This document shows positions 1-7,194 of a stretch of DNA of 35,412 bases, piece by piece; the stretch's first letter is position 1; each line of letters starts with the position of its first letter. The position numbers and the translations under genes are program-made. Source of the DNA: Actinomycetes bacterium (GTDB taxonomy: Bacteria; Actinomycetota; Acidimicrobiia; Acidimicrobiales; JAKAVM01); the NCBI GenBank assembly GCA_021817065.1, contig JAKAWH010000021.1, positions 1 to 35,412 of the forward strand. The letters run 5' to 3'. The notes beneath the pieces are model-generated. The model searched no databases. It worked only from the letters and a program-made list of their open reading frames with translations, and was not told the DNA's origin.

Positions 1-1
1 G

Positions 2-88
2 TGTGGAGACGAAACCCACGCCGACGTAAATGCCGCACGCAACATCCTCCGGGCTGGACTGGCCCTTCCGGTCGCGCAAGCGGCTTGA
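2..88 (+). pseudogene. tnpB: C-terminal end of an IS200/IS605-type TnpB (OrfB), cut by the window edge
   Basis: The frame is open from the window edge to a TGA at 86-88 and reads C-G-D-E-T-H-A-D-V-N-A-A-R-N-I-L-R-A-G. This is the end of TnpB-type RNA-guided nucleases: the second half of the zinc ribbon followed by the third RuvC motif, where the D of A-D-V-N-A-A-R-N is the expected catalytic Asp. Only 28 codons are visible, so whether the gene upstream is intact cannot be judged. The reading frame ends exactly where homology to a group II intron reverse transcriptase starts, in another frame. The normal right end of the insertion sequence, which should carry a hairpin, is therefore not recognisable, and the element is probably decayed or chimeric. 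Confidence 0.75.
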
Positions 89-92
89 AAAG

Positions 93-432
93 AAGCTGGC
101 GGATTCAGCCGTCAGAGAAGTCACGAAGCGGGCTCGGGCAAAGATCAAGGCCATGACCGATCGAAGCCAGGTCGGACCGGAGTTGGGGGTCGTCATCGGA
201 CGACTGAACCGGTTCCTTCGGGGCTGGGGAAACTACTTCCGCACCGGCAATGCGTCCATCAAGTTCTGCGAAATCGACAAGTACGTTTGGTGGCGAATGT
301 TCCGCTTGCTCGTGAAGAAGCGGGGCCACAACCTGCGTGCCGGTCAAGCAGATCGGTGGACCTCAGCCTGGTTCCACGACGAGTGGTTTGTATCACTTGC
401 ACGGCACTATCCGATACCCGAATGTAGCGTAA
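93..432 (+). pseudogene. Group II intron reverse transcriptase/maturase, 3' fragment with frameshift
   Basis: About 110 codons match the C-terminal maturase (domain X) part of group II intron-encoded proteins: L-N-R-F-L-R-G-W-G-N-Y-F-R-T-G-N-A-S, then K-Y-V-W-W-R-M-F-R-L-L-V-K-K-R-G. The reverse transcriptase fingers and palm are absent, because sequence upstream of about position 90 is TnpB. Near 387-391 the frame breaks. Reading shifts so that the usual ending H-G-T-I-R-Y-P appears only in the next frame and stops at TAA 430-432, about 22 bases before the intron's domain V. The long open frame that continues to 809 is an artefact of this shift. Truncation plus frameshift mean the protein is inactive. 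Confidence 0.8.
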
Positions 433-454
433 CCATGTCCAGAAGACCGTCGGT

Positions 455-487
455 AAGCCGTATGCGGGAAAACCGCACGTACGGATT
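455..487 (+). ncRNA. Group II intron domain V (catalytic hairpin)
   Basis: The hairpin has the hallmark layout of group II intron domain V: the AGC catalytic triad at 456-458, a lower stem pairing 458-462 with 480-484, a two-base CG bulge at 478-479, and an upper stem pairing 463-467 with 473-477. The loop is GAAAA (468-472) rather than the canonical GNRA tetraloop. It lies just after the reverse transcriptase stop, where domain V belongs. Domain VI and the 3' splice site should follow within about 80 bases, but I could not place them confidently. With the coding part truncated the intron is presumably immobile. Confidence 0.75.
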
Positions 488-875
488 GAAAGGGGGGATG
501 GGGAACCGGCCTCGCAAGAGCACCGCGCCCCTGACTAGCAATGGTGGGCTCCGAAATCAGGTCACGTCGGTGCAGGTGGAGGCCAATTGTGAAGACCTCA
601 CCGAAACGGAACCCTGGAGCGGGCTATTCGAACCGTATCGGATACGTCACCGGACGCACCCGGGGATTCCGATCGGCGGCTACGCGCTTCGTTCGAGCTT
701 GACCACTCCGACGTCGATCGAGTCGGATTCCGGGATGGGGAGACCGTCCTCGGTCAGTCTGACGGAATTGCCGGTGGCTGCCTTGCGTTGCTCCATCGCT
801 GAGGCGTAGCTCCTGGTGAGCCGCTCCCAGTGGACCTCCCGAAGCGGAGGTTCTCAGGTGAGGCAACGTATGGGG
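488..875. other. Intergenic stretch downstream of the intron remnant, nothing recognised
   Basis: This stretch should contain intron domain VI and the 3' exon boundary, but I could not fix either. A 38-codon minus-strand frame (796-680) shows no family I recognise. No promoter, terminator or repeat was evident. Confidence 0.4.
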
Positions 876-1343
876 CTACGCGGAGATTTCTGATGAGTCA
901 ATGCGCACTCTCCCGATCTCCCGAATTTAGCTACAGGTGATCGCGGGTTCGGGAATATGTTGGAACACGACGAACGAGTACGCGACATCCGCCACGTTGT
1001 CGCCGATCCCGGCCAGATCGCATCCGGACCCGACCATCAGCTCGACATTGGGGAGGTTCTGGAGTTCCCTGCGGCCGAGTTCGATCATCTCGGGGGATAC
1101 ATCCACGCCGATCACCCTGCTTGCCTGTGCCGCAATCGCACGGGTCATCCTCCCCATCCCGCAACCGATTTCGACGACGACGTCCTCGCCCGACAGTGCG
1201 AGACCGAATGGTGTAAGGGTATCGCTCAGATTCTCCGCTCCCGACGACCAGAATCGTGTCTCGTCCGTCCTGATATAGTCCAGATCGCTATTGATGTAAT
1301 ACATGGCGTTCTCGCGCGTCCTCGCGTCCCGGTATTGGGCCAT
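876..1343 (-). pseudogene. Class I SAM-dependent methyltransferase, interrupted by an in-frame stop
   Basis: From ATG 1343 the first 138 codons are a class I methyltransferase Rossmann fold. Motif I is V-V-E-I-G-C-G-M-G-R-M, the acidic end of beta 2 is V-I-G-V-D-V-S-P-E-M-I, and the motif IV region ends F-V-V-F-Q-H-I-P-E-P-A. A TAA at 929-927 then stops translation. Immediately after it the same frame goes on as I-R-E-I-G-R-V-R, which is what the family has here (H-I-P-x-P...Y-I-R-E-I-x-R-V-L). A single TAC/TAT to TAA change therefore explains the break. The frame ends for good at 878-876, after only about 16 more codons, so the C-terminal half is also missing. Family members are usually 200-260 residues. 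The decayed mobile DNA on its 3' side is a likely cause of the truncation. Confidence 0.75.
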
Positions 1344-1460
1344 TCTCCGGTCCTGGTGGGGGGTCGACGGCTTCTCTCCCCTCGCCTGGCGAAGGGTGGC
1401 CCACCTGAGGCGGGAGGTCGAGCCCGGCGGGAATTTGCCAGTGGTCATCAAGAGGGGGAA

Positions 1461-1587
1461 ACGGCCGTCAGTCTCGAAGCTGGCGCGCATTCGGTGGGGG
1501 CAACCTGGGTCGAGGCCAGACCCGCTGGCCTGCACGGCCGTCAGTCTCGAAGCTGGCGCGCATTCGGTGGGGGCAACCGGGGTCGAG
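1461..1587. repeat. Two direct copies of a 54-bp repeat
   Basis: Positions 1461-1514 and 1534-1587 match at every base except one (T1506 versus G1579), a 73-bp period. The pair occupies the otherwise gene-free 300 bp between the methyltransferase start (1343) and the crotonase start (1646). The copies have no internal inverted symmetry that I could see. They may be members of a dispersed intergenic repeat family of this genome. Confidence 0.85.
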
Positions 1588-1645
1588 TTACGACGGGCCC
1601 GCATTCGACGGATCGACCGACTTGGCGCTGTGCTCAAATGGTCGG

Positions 1646-2494
1646 ATGAGCTCGCCGCAATACACGTCGATCCGTTACGAGGTCCGGGACCGGAAGGCGT
1701 ATATCACCCTGGACCGGCCCGAATGCCTCAACGCAATCGACCTGGCCATGCCGCGGGAGATCAACTGTGCGGTGGAATCGGCAAATGACGACGAAGGAGT
1801 TCACGTGATCGTGGTGGGAGGCGCGGGACGTTCCTTCTGTGCAGGTTACGATCTCAAGGCGTTTGCCGAAGCCGGAATGGGAACCCAGGGCACAGTGTGG
1901 GACCCGATGATCGACTTCCGGTTCATGAAGAGGAACACCGACGACTTCATGTCCCTGTTCCGGTCTCCCAAACCCACCGTCTGCAAGGTGCAGGGACATG
2001 CGGTGGCCGGGGGGAGCGATATAGCTCTGTGCTGCGATCTGGTGGTGATGGCAGATGACGCTCGGATCGGTTACATGCCCGCCCGGGTCTGGGGGTGTCC
2101 GACCACCGCCATGTGGGTGTACCGGATTGGGGCCGAGCGTGCCAAGCGAATGCTCCTCACCGGCGACACTATCGACGGGAGGCAGGCAGCGGAATGGGGC
2201 CTGGTGCTCGAATCGGTGGCAGCTGTCGATCTCGACCGACGCGTCGAGGACCTGGCCGATCGCATCTGCGGGATCCCGAAGAATCAGCTCGCCATGCAGA
2301 AGCTGATGATCAACCAGGTCTTCGAGAACATGGGTCTCCATTCCACCCAGGTTCTCGCCACCCTTTTCGACGGAATCGCCCGTCACACTCCGGAAGGCAG
2401 GTGGTTCCAGGACTATGCGGCGAGCCACGGCTTCCGGGAGGCAGTGGCGTGGCGCGACTCGGGTACGTGGATTCCGGACGGGAGGGAGGAATGA
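1646..2494 (+). CDS. Enoyl-CoA hydratase/isomerase (crotonase) family protein
   Basis: The 282-residue protein has the usual length and fold signatures of the crotonase superfamily, whose members hydrate, isomerise or hydrolyse acyl-CoA thioesters. The two oxyanion-hole segments are clear: S-F-C-A-G-Y-D-L-K (64-72) and G-H-A-V-A-G-G-S-D-I (117-126). The general acid/base glutamates of true enoyl-CoA hydratases are not conserved. The first (GGGCE) is Asp here (A-G-G-S-D), and the second (Q-P-E) aligns with Ala in M-P-A-R-V-W-G. The chemistry may therefore differ from simple hydration. I chose ATG 1646 over TTG 1622 because homology begins there, but no good ribosome-binding site is visible. 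The gene stands alone, convergent with the GerMN lipoprotein gene. Confidence 0.85.
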   Translation: MSSPQYTSIRYEVRDRKAYITLDRPECLNAIDLAMPREINCAVESANDDEGVHVIVVGGAGRSFCAGYDLKAFAEAGMGTQGTVWDPMIDFRFMKRNTDDFMSLFRSPKPTVCKVQGHAVAGGSDIALCCDLVVMADDARIGYMPARVWGCPTTAMWVYRIGAERAKRMLLTGDTIDGRQAAEWGLVLESVAAVDLDRRVEDLADRICGIPKNQLAMQKLMINQVFENMGLHSTQVLATLFDGIARHTPEGRWFQDYAASHGFREAVAWRDSGTWIPDGREE

Positions 2495-2584
2495 GCCGGT
2501 ATTCGGGGTCGGCCGGCTGATCCCGTGGCAGCGGAAGACAGTGGCGACGAAGAACAGGGCTGTGGTGGCGCGACCGGATGGTTC

Positions 2585-3178
2585 TCAGATCGGCGCCAGG
2601 TCGGCGTAGTCACTGCGTGTCAACGGGCGCTGGACGAGTGAACCGCTACCTGTGGGGACCTGGGTCGCCTGCTTTCCGACGAGCAAGAGGACCCCGGTGA
2701 CCCCGGGGAAGCTGCTCACCGTGAAGACGATCTGCGCGACCGCCACGATCTGGTCCTGACCCCCCATATTGGCGAATGCGGGAGAGACCGAGATCGAGAC
2801 CACGCCGTCTTTTTCGCCTTTCAGGTCGAGAGGGGTCGCCGCGGCGACCGGACTGCCAATGCCGAAGGTGGACTCCTCCGCGGTCGGTCCGTGGGATAGC
2901 TCGTTCAATGCTTCGTCGATGGTGACCGGGATGGGAACCTGCCGGCTCGCCGGTACCAGCCGGGTGCCTGCCTGGAGGTAGATGGTAACCAGGGAGGGGG
3001 TCTTTCCGGAGGGGGCGGACGTAGAGCTGGAAGCGGGAGCGAGCAGGCCGAAGGGCACAGCCTGGCGCTTGAGGAGTTCGGCCCGGGACTCGGCTCCAAT
3101 GCCGCATCCGGCGATAAGCCCACCGGCGACGACGAGCGCCAGGAAGAGCCGGGCTCGCCGGGAGGCGACAGGTTTCAT
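2585..3178 (-). CDS. Short LpqB-like lipoprotein with a GerMN domain
   Basis: The 197-residue protein has a basic N-terminus, a hydrophobic stretch and a lipobox L-I-A-G-C with the lipidated Cys at residue 25, so it should be anchored to the outer face of the membrane. Residues about 60-175 resemble a GerMN (spore germination/sporulation) domain, with V-T-I-Y-L near its start. The ATG overlaps the stop of mtrB (ATGA, 3178-3175), so it is the third gene of an mtrA-mtrB operon. In other actinobacteria that slot is held by LpqB, which has a GerMN domain followed by a large beta-propeller and modulates MtrB. Here the propeller is missing and the protein stops after GerMN. The LpqB-like role comes from position and domain, not from overall similarity. 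Confidence 0.8.
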   Translation of the reverse strand: MKPVASRRARLFLALVVAGGLIAGCGIGAESRAELLKRQAVPFGLLAPASSSTSAPSGKTPSLVTIYLQAGTRLVPASRQVPIPVTIDEALNELSHGPTAEESTFGIGSPVAAATPLDLKGEKDGVVSISVSPAFANMGGQDQIVAVAQIVFTVSSFPGVTGVLLLVGKQATQVPTGSGSLVQRPLTRSDYADLAPI

Positions 3179-4608
3179 CGATGTCCCCCCTCCGCCGGGG
3201 ACCCCGGACCGGCATCTGCGATGTCGCTCCCGAAAGGGAGCGAGACCACGAAACGCGAGCCTCCGCCGGTCCGGTCCTCCACCCACACTCTGCCGTTGTG
3301 GGCCCGGACGTTCTCGGCGACCAGCGCGAGACCCAGCCCACTACCCGTCTGCTCGTTGCGGCGGGTGGCGGTCCGGCCCCGGTAGAAGCGCTCGAAGATC
3401 TTGGAGCGCTCGCCGGCTGGTACGCCGGGACCGGCATCCTCGACCGTTATCGTCGCACGATGGTCGAGCGTGGCGATCGACACCGAGGTCGCGCCTCCTC
3501 CGTGGATGCGAGCGTTATCGAGCAGGTTGGTGAGCACGCTCTGCATCCGGCGCCGATCGCAGTGGATCACGGTCACCGAGGCAGGAGCATCGGCGACCAC
3601 CGGCACCGGTCCATGAGGGTAGGAGGAGACTGCGTTCTCGACCAATTCTCCGATCTGCAACTCCTCGAGGATGAGGTCGGCGGCACCGGCATCCATCCGG
3701 GAGATCTCCAGGAGGTTTTCGAGGGTCTCGGAGAATCGGGACGTCTCCTGCTCGACGAGCCCCAGCGCCCGTGTCCCCTCAGGGGGGAGGAACCCGCGGA
3801 AAAGGGCGAGCAGTTCGACCGAGGCTTGGACCGCCGTCAAAGGAGAGCGGAGCTCGTGGCTCACGTCCGAGGTGAAGCGCGCGTCGCGCTCGATCCTCTC
3901 GTGGAGGGAGGTAACCATATCGTTGAAGGAGGTGACGAGGGGATCGAGGTCGCGATCGGCGGTGGTAGGGAGCCGCCTTGTGAGGTCGCCCGCTCCGATC
4001 TCCGCGGCCACCGCGGTGACTCCCCTCAGTGGTTGCACGAGGTGTCCGCTTGCCCACCGTCCCACCAGGGCCCCGCCCATCGTGATGGAGGCGGCCCCCA
4101 GCACGAGCACCAAGCCGAGAATGTCGAACGTCGTTTGCAGGTCGGCCAGCGAATGGATCTCGAAGTAGTCGGCGCTGACCGCGGGAACCGGCATCCCGAT
4201 TGCCAGCATCGGTGTTCCTGCAATCAGGGTTCGCTGGATCGCCGGATTCCCCGAGAGGACCTGATCGACCAGTGAGGTCGGAAGGTTCTGGTTTCCCACG
4301 TTCACCGATGTCGAGTACCAGGTCCCATCGCGATAGACGAGCGAGCGGGTGCCCTTGCCCGGCATGACCGACGACAGCGAACCCGACACCGGCGAATTCG
4401 GAGAGGCGGCGAGGGTCTCCTTCACCACCCGCGCATCCGAAAAAGCCTCGTTCTCCACACTCGACACCCTCTGGGCCAGGAGGTAATGGTGCACGATCCC
4501 ATAGGTCGCGCCGGCCAGCACGCCTGCTACGAGAGCCGCCCCGAGGGCGAACGCCGCGGTGGCACGGGATCTGAGCCCCGGGCGCCGGAGACGACCGGAG
4601 AGGCTCAT
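3175..4608 (-). CDS. mtrB: MtrB-like sensor histidine kinase
   Basis: This 477-residue membrane kinase has one transmembrane helix near 18-40, an extracellular sensor of about 120 residues, a second helix near 161-185, a HAMP linker (186-240), and a HisKA domain with the phospho-acceptor His251 in S-H-E-L-R-S-P. The ATPase domain follows, with N-box N-L-L-D-N-A (361-366), G1 D-A-G-P-G (391-395) and G2 G-S-G-L-G-L (422-427). All residues needed for autophosphorylation are visible. The start overlaps the end of the response regulator gene by ATGA (4608-4605), and the stop overlaps the lipoprotein start in the same way, indicating translational coupling through three genes. MtrB senses cell-envelope/division state in mycobacteria and streptomycetes. 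The assignment rests on operon order plus architecture. Confidence 0.85.
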   Translation of the reverse strand: MSLSGRLRRPGLRSRATAAFALGAALVAGVLAGATYGIVHHYLLAQRVSSVENEAFSDARVVKETLAASPNSPVSGSLSSVMPGKGTRSLVYRDGTWYSTSVNVGNQNLPTSLVDQVLSGNPAIQRTLIAGTPMLAIGMPVPAVSADYFEIHSLADLQTTFDILGLVLVLGAASITMGGALVGRWASGHLVQPLRGVTAVAAEIGAGDLTRRLPTTADRDLDPLVTSFNDMVTSLHERIERDARFTSDVSHELRSPLTAVQASVELLALFRGFLPPEGTRALGLVEQETSRFSETLENLLEISRMDAGAADLILEELQIGELVENAVSSYPHGPVPVVADAPASVTVIHCDRRRMQSVLTNLLDNARIHGGGATSVSIATLDHRATITVEDAGPGVPAGERSKIFERFYRGRTATRRNEQTGSGLGLALVAENVRAHNGRVWVEDRTGGGSRFVVSLPFGSDIADAGPGSPAEGGHR

Positions 4609-5285
4609 GGCTGGAGCTTGTACCCCATGCCGCGTACCGTGAGCACGAAGGCGGGATTGGACGGGTCGTCTTCGATCTTGTTGCGAAGGCGGGAGATGTG
4701 GATGTCCACCAGGCGCGAGTCGCCGAAATAGTCATATCCCCAGACCGTTTCGAGAAGGTTGGCCCGCGAGAAGACCCACCCCGGCTTGGAGGCCAACTCG
4801 CAGAGAAGTTGGAATTCGGTGCGGGTGAGAGAGACGTCTCTTTCTCCTTTGCGGACCACACCGGCGTCACGGCTGATTTCCAGGTCGCCGAACCTCCACA
4901 CGGTCGGCGAGGAGAACTCGGACGCGCGCCGGAGCAGGGCACGGATGCGCGCGGAGAGCACCTTGCCGAATACCGGCTTGGTCACGTAATCGTCCGCTCC
5001 GGCTTCCAGGCCGGCCACCACGTCGTAGCTGTCGTCCCGGGCGGTCACGATGATGACCGGGACCGTGCTCTGGCGGCGTAGCCGCCGCGTCGTCTCGAAA
5101 CCGTCGATTCCGGGCAGCATCAGGTCCACCAGGACGATATCGGCGGGTTGGCGTTCGAAGGCGGCGTGGCCGCCTTCTCCACTCTCCGCCCCGATCACCG
5201 TGTATCCCTCTTGGGTGAGGAACATCCCCAGAGCAGTGCGGATCGGCTCGTCGTCCTCGACCAGCAGGATCTTCATCGTTGCCAT
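4605..5285 (-). CDS. mtrA: MtrA-like OmpR/PhoB-family response regulator
   Basis: The 226-residue protein has a receiver domain with acidic pocket D11-D12, phospho-acceptor D54 in V-L-V-D-L-M-L-P-G, T81 and K103 (V-T-K-P). A winged-helix DNA-binding domain follows from about residue 130, ending R-G-M-G-Y-K-L. Length and layout match MtrA. It is the first gene of the mtrAB-lipoprotein operon. Two ATGs nine bases apart (5285 and 5276) could start it; I kept the longer form. Upstream, at 5339-5355, lies a direct repeat of GTNAC type resembling known MtrA targets, so autoregulation is plausible. Confidence 0.88.
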   Translation of the reverse strand: MATMKILLVEDDEPIRTALGMFLTQEGYTVIGAESGEGGHAAFERQPADIVLVDLMLPGIDGFETTRRLRRQSTVPVIIVTARDDSYDVVAGLEAGADDYVTKPVFGKVLSARIRALLRRASEFSSPTVWRFGDLEISRDAGVVRKGERDVSLTRTEFQLLCELASKPGWVFSRANLLETVWGYDYFGDSRLVDIHISRLRNKIEDDPSNPAFVLTVRGMGYKLQP

Positions 5286-5338
5286 TATCGTCGCTCACCC
5301 GTCGGGCGATCGGAGGGTGGGCTGCCCGCGCCGCTATC

Positions 5339-5355
5339 GTCACCTTTCCGTTACA
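5339..5355. promoter_or_regulatory. Candidate MtrA binding site (GTCACC-N5-GTTACA)
   Basis: Two direct GTNAC half-sites separated by five bases lie 54 bp upstream of the mtrA start, in the divergent mtrA/otsA promoter region. MtrA of streptomycetes is reported to bind direct repeats of the GTNACC-N5-GTNACC kind; here only the last base differs. The match is short and has not been tested for significance. The rest of 5286-5546 holds no recognised gene. Confidence 0.4.
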
Positions 5356-5546
5356 GAACTGCAATAGAGAATGCGCGACCGACCTGCATTCCCTGGATGG
5401 GTAGGGACTTCGTCCTCGGCGTGCCGAATTGATGCGAATCCGGTGCATCGTCGATACGGGATCGCAACACCGGATCGTTAAGGTGCCTGTAGCAACCGCG
5501 GGCCTCCGCACGTGATACAGGCATCCTGGTGCCGGAATGAGGTGAG

Positions 5547-6956
5547 ATGAGCGTCGACAGCCCGATCGTGGTGGTTTCCAATCGTGGCCCCTACACCTTC
5601 GCTCTGGGGGAGAACGGATCGGTGGAAAAGAGGACCGGATCAGGGGGACTGGTCTCGTCCCTTGCCCCGGTGCTCGCCGAGGAGAAGGTCATCTGGATCG
5701 CCGCAGCGATGAGCGCGGAGGACCGGGTGGCGGGCGAAGCCGGCGATCCGGCCGAACCCATCGATGTTCACTTCCTCGACATCGATCCTGAGCTCTACCG
5801 CCGATATTACGGTGACATCGCCAATTCGACGCTGTGGTTCGTCCACCATGGGATCGCCGACAAGATGGGGGACCTGTCTTTTGACATCGACTGGCACCGC
5901 TCGTGGAGTGCGTACCGCTATGTCAACAAGCTCTTCGCGCAAGCCGCCGCCGAGAGTGCTCCTCGCGGCTCGGTAGTCCTCGTACAGGACTACCACCTCG
6001 CCCTCGTCGGAGGATTCCTTCGCCAGGAGCGTCCGGATCTCACGGCGGTCCATTTCAGCCACACTCCTTTTTCCACCATTTCGGAGATTGCCTCCCTTCC
6101 CGATGCGGTGGTGCGTGAGCTGCTCCAGGCCATGGCTTCCTACGATGCGTGCGGATTCCACTGCGCCCGCTGGGAAGAGGCCTTCCTTTCCTGTTGCGCC
6201 CGCTATATCGGGGAGCATCCTCGGACCTTTGTTGCCCCCCTCGGGCCGGATCGGGAGTCGCTGAAGGTGCGCGCCTCCTCCGAAGTCTGCGTTGCCTACC
6301 AGCAGGCCCTCCGCGCCCAGGCGGGGAATCGGGAGCTCATCGTGCGGGTGGATCGGATGGACCCGACCAAGAACCTGCTGCGTGGTTTTCTCGCCTTCGA
6401 GGAACTTCTCGACCAGGAGCCCCGCCGGAGGGAAAAGGTCGTCTTCGTCGCGCTCACCAACCTGTCCCGCCAGTCGGTGGCCGAATACGGGATCTACCAC
6501 CGGGAGGTCGAGAACACCGTCTCCCGAATCAACGCCCGTTTCGGGACGCCCGAGTGGACCCCGATCCTCCTCTGTGCCGGCGACAATCTCGATCGCTCGA
6601 TAGCGGCGATGTGCCTCTACGACGTCCTGCTGGTCAATCCGGTACGCGACGGGCTGAACCTGGTTGCCAAGGAGGCACCGCTGGTCAATTCGGCCAATGG
6701 GGTGGTGGTGCTCTCCCGCGAGTGCGGGTCCTGGTCAGAGATGCGCGACGGGGTGATCGGGGTTCACCCGCTCGATATCTTCGAGACCCGGCGGGCTCTC
6801 GCGCGGGCACTTGACCTTTCCCGCGGGGAGCGGAACACCCTTTCCGACGAAGCCCGGCGGGCCGCTTCGCTCCATGACGGACGGACATGGCTGGCTGCCC
6901 AGCTCCACGCTGCCGGGGAATCCAACGTGCTCAGCCCGGCGGTCGGCTGGTCCTGA
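5547..6956 (+). CDS. otsA: Trehalose-6-phosphate synthase (GT20 family)
   Basis: The 469-residue glycosyltransferase would transfer glucose from a nucleotide sugar to glucose-6-phosphate, the first step of OtsA-OtsB trehalose synthesis, in the cytoplasm. Family signatures are in order: S-N-R-G-P (11-15), G-G-L (33-35), V-Q-D-Y-H with D148, H-T-P-F with H172, R-V-D-R-M-D-P-T-K-N with the phosphate-binding Arg/Lys (R270, K275), and R-D-G-L-N-L-V-A-K-E (D368, E376). The start follows a GGTGAG motif six bases upstream. No trehalose-6-phosphatase gene is adjacent. Relatives in GT20 make glucosylglycerol-phosphate, so the acceptor is not certain. The gene is transcribed away from mtrA and has its own candidate terminator at 6973-7010. 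Confidence 0.85.
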   Translation: MSVDSPIVVVSNRGPYTFALGENGSVEKRTGSGGLVSSLAPVLAEEKVIWIAAAMSAEDRVAGEAGDPAEPIDVHFLDIDPELYRRYYGDIANSTLWFVHHGIADKMGDLSFDIDWHRSWSAYRYVNKLFAQAAAESAPRGSVVLVQDYHLALVGGFLRQERPDLTAVHFSHTPFSTISEIASLPDAVVRELLQAMASYDACGFHCARWEEAFLSCCARYIGEHPRTFVAPLGPDRESLKVRASSEVCVAYQQALRAQAGNRELIVRVDRMDPTKNLLRGFLAFEELLDQEPRRREKVVFVALTNLSRQSVAEYGIYHREVENTVSRINARFGTPEWTPILLCAGDNLDRSIAAMCLYDVLLVNPVRDGLNLVAKEAPLVNSANGVVVLSRECGSWSEMRDGVIGVHPLDIFETRRALARALDLSRGERNTLSDEARRAASLHDGRTWLAAQLHAAGESNVLSPAVGWS

Positions 6957-6972
6957 GGCCCTGATTTCAGCC

Positions 6973-7010
6973 GGCGCCCCGGTGGAGAGTACCGCCCTGA
7001 GGCGCCTTTT
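6973..7010 (+). terminator. Candidate intrinsic terminator of otsA
   Basis: GGCGCC at 6973-6978 pairs with GGCGCC at 7001-7006, with an inner CGGT/ACCG helix (6980-6983 with 6991-6994), followed directly by TTTT (7007-7010). It lies 17 bp after the otsA stop. The T run is short. Confidence 0.5.
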
Positions 7011-7050
7011 CCGGTGGGAGCCGCGGTAAGGATTCCTGCTCTGACCTGCT

Positions 7051-7070
7051 AATGGGACCAAAGTCCCATT
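7051..7070. promoter_or_regulatory. DosR/DevR-type palindrome, box 1 upstream of the polyferredoxin gene
   Basis: AATGGGACCAAAGTCCCATT is a perfect palindrome with 8-bp arms around CAAA. It matches the core GGGNC-N4-GNCCC and the 20-bp length of mycobacterial DosR boxes (TTSGGGACTWWAGTCCCSAA). The core is 7054-7067. A second box follows 22 bp downstream, on the same helix face. Confidence 0.65.
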
Positions 7071-7075
7071 GTAAA

Positions 7076-7089
7076 GGGTCTTTAGGCCC
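7076..7089. promoter_or_regulatory. DosR/DevR-type palindrome, box 2 upstream of the polyferredoxin gene
   Basis: GGGTCTTTAGGCCC fits GGGNCTTNNGNCCC at all ten fixed positions. It lies 22 bp after box 1 and about 105 bp before the GTG of the polyferredoxin gene. A more degenerate copy (AGGACTTTTCCCCC, 7099-7112, two mismatches) follows another 23 bp downstream. Paired boxes two helical turns apart are typical of DosR-regulated promoters. Confidence 0.6.
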
Positions 7090-7194
7090 GAGCCACCCAG
7101 GACTTTTCCCCCTGTGAAACCACCCCCGTGAAATCCACGCTTGGCTTGAGAAGCTGTTCACAAGCCAGAAGCTAATTGCGAGGAGAAGGGTCAC

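Noticed and set aside
680-796. 38-codon minus-strand frame beginning M-E-Q-R-K-A-A-T-G-N
   Set aside because: It looks protein-like but has no recognised family, no ribosome-binding site and lies in decayed mobile DNA, so it is not called.
30-809. Single 259-codon open frame across the left end
   Set aside because: Only the middle matches a reverse transcriptase tail. The first codons are TnpB in the wrong frame, and the part after about 390 is frameshifted and reads through intron domain V.
3181-4275. 364-codon plus-strand frame opposite the mtrB-like gene
   Set aside because: Antisense shadow of the histidine kinase, with no domain of its own.
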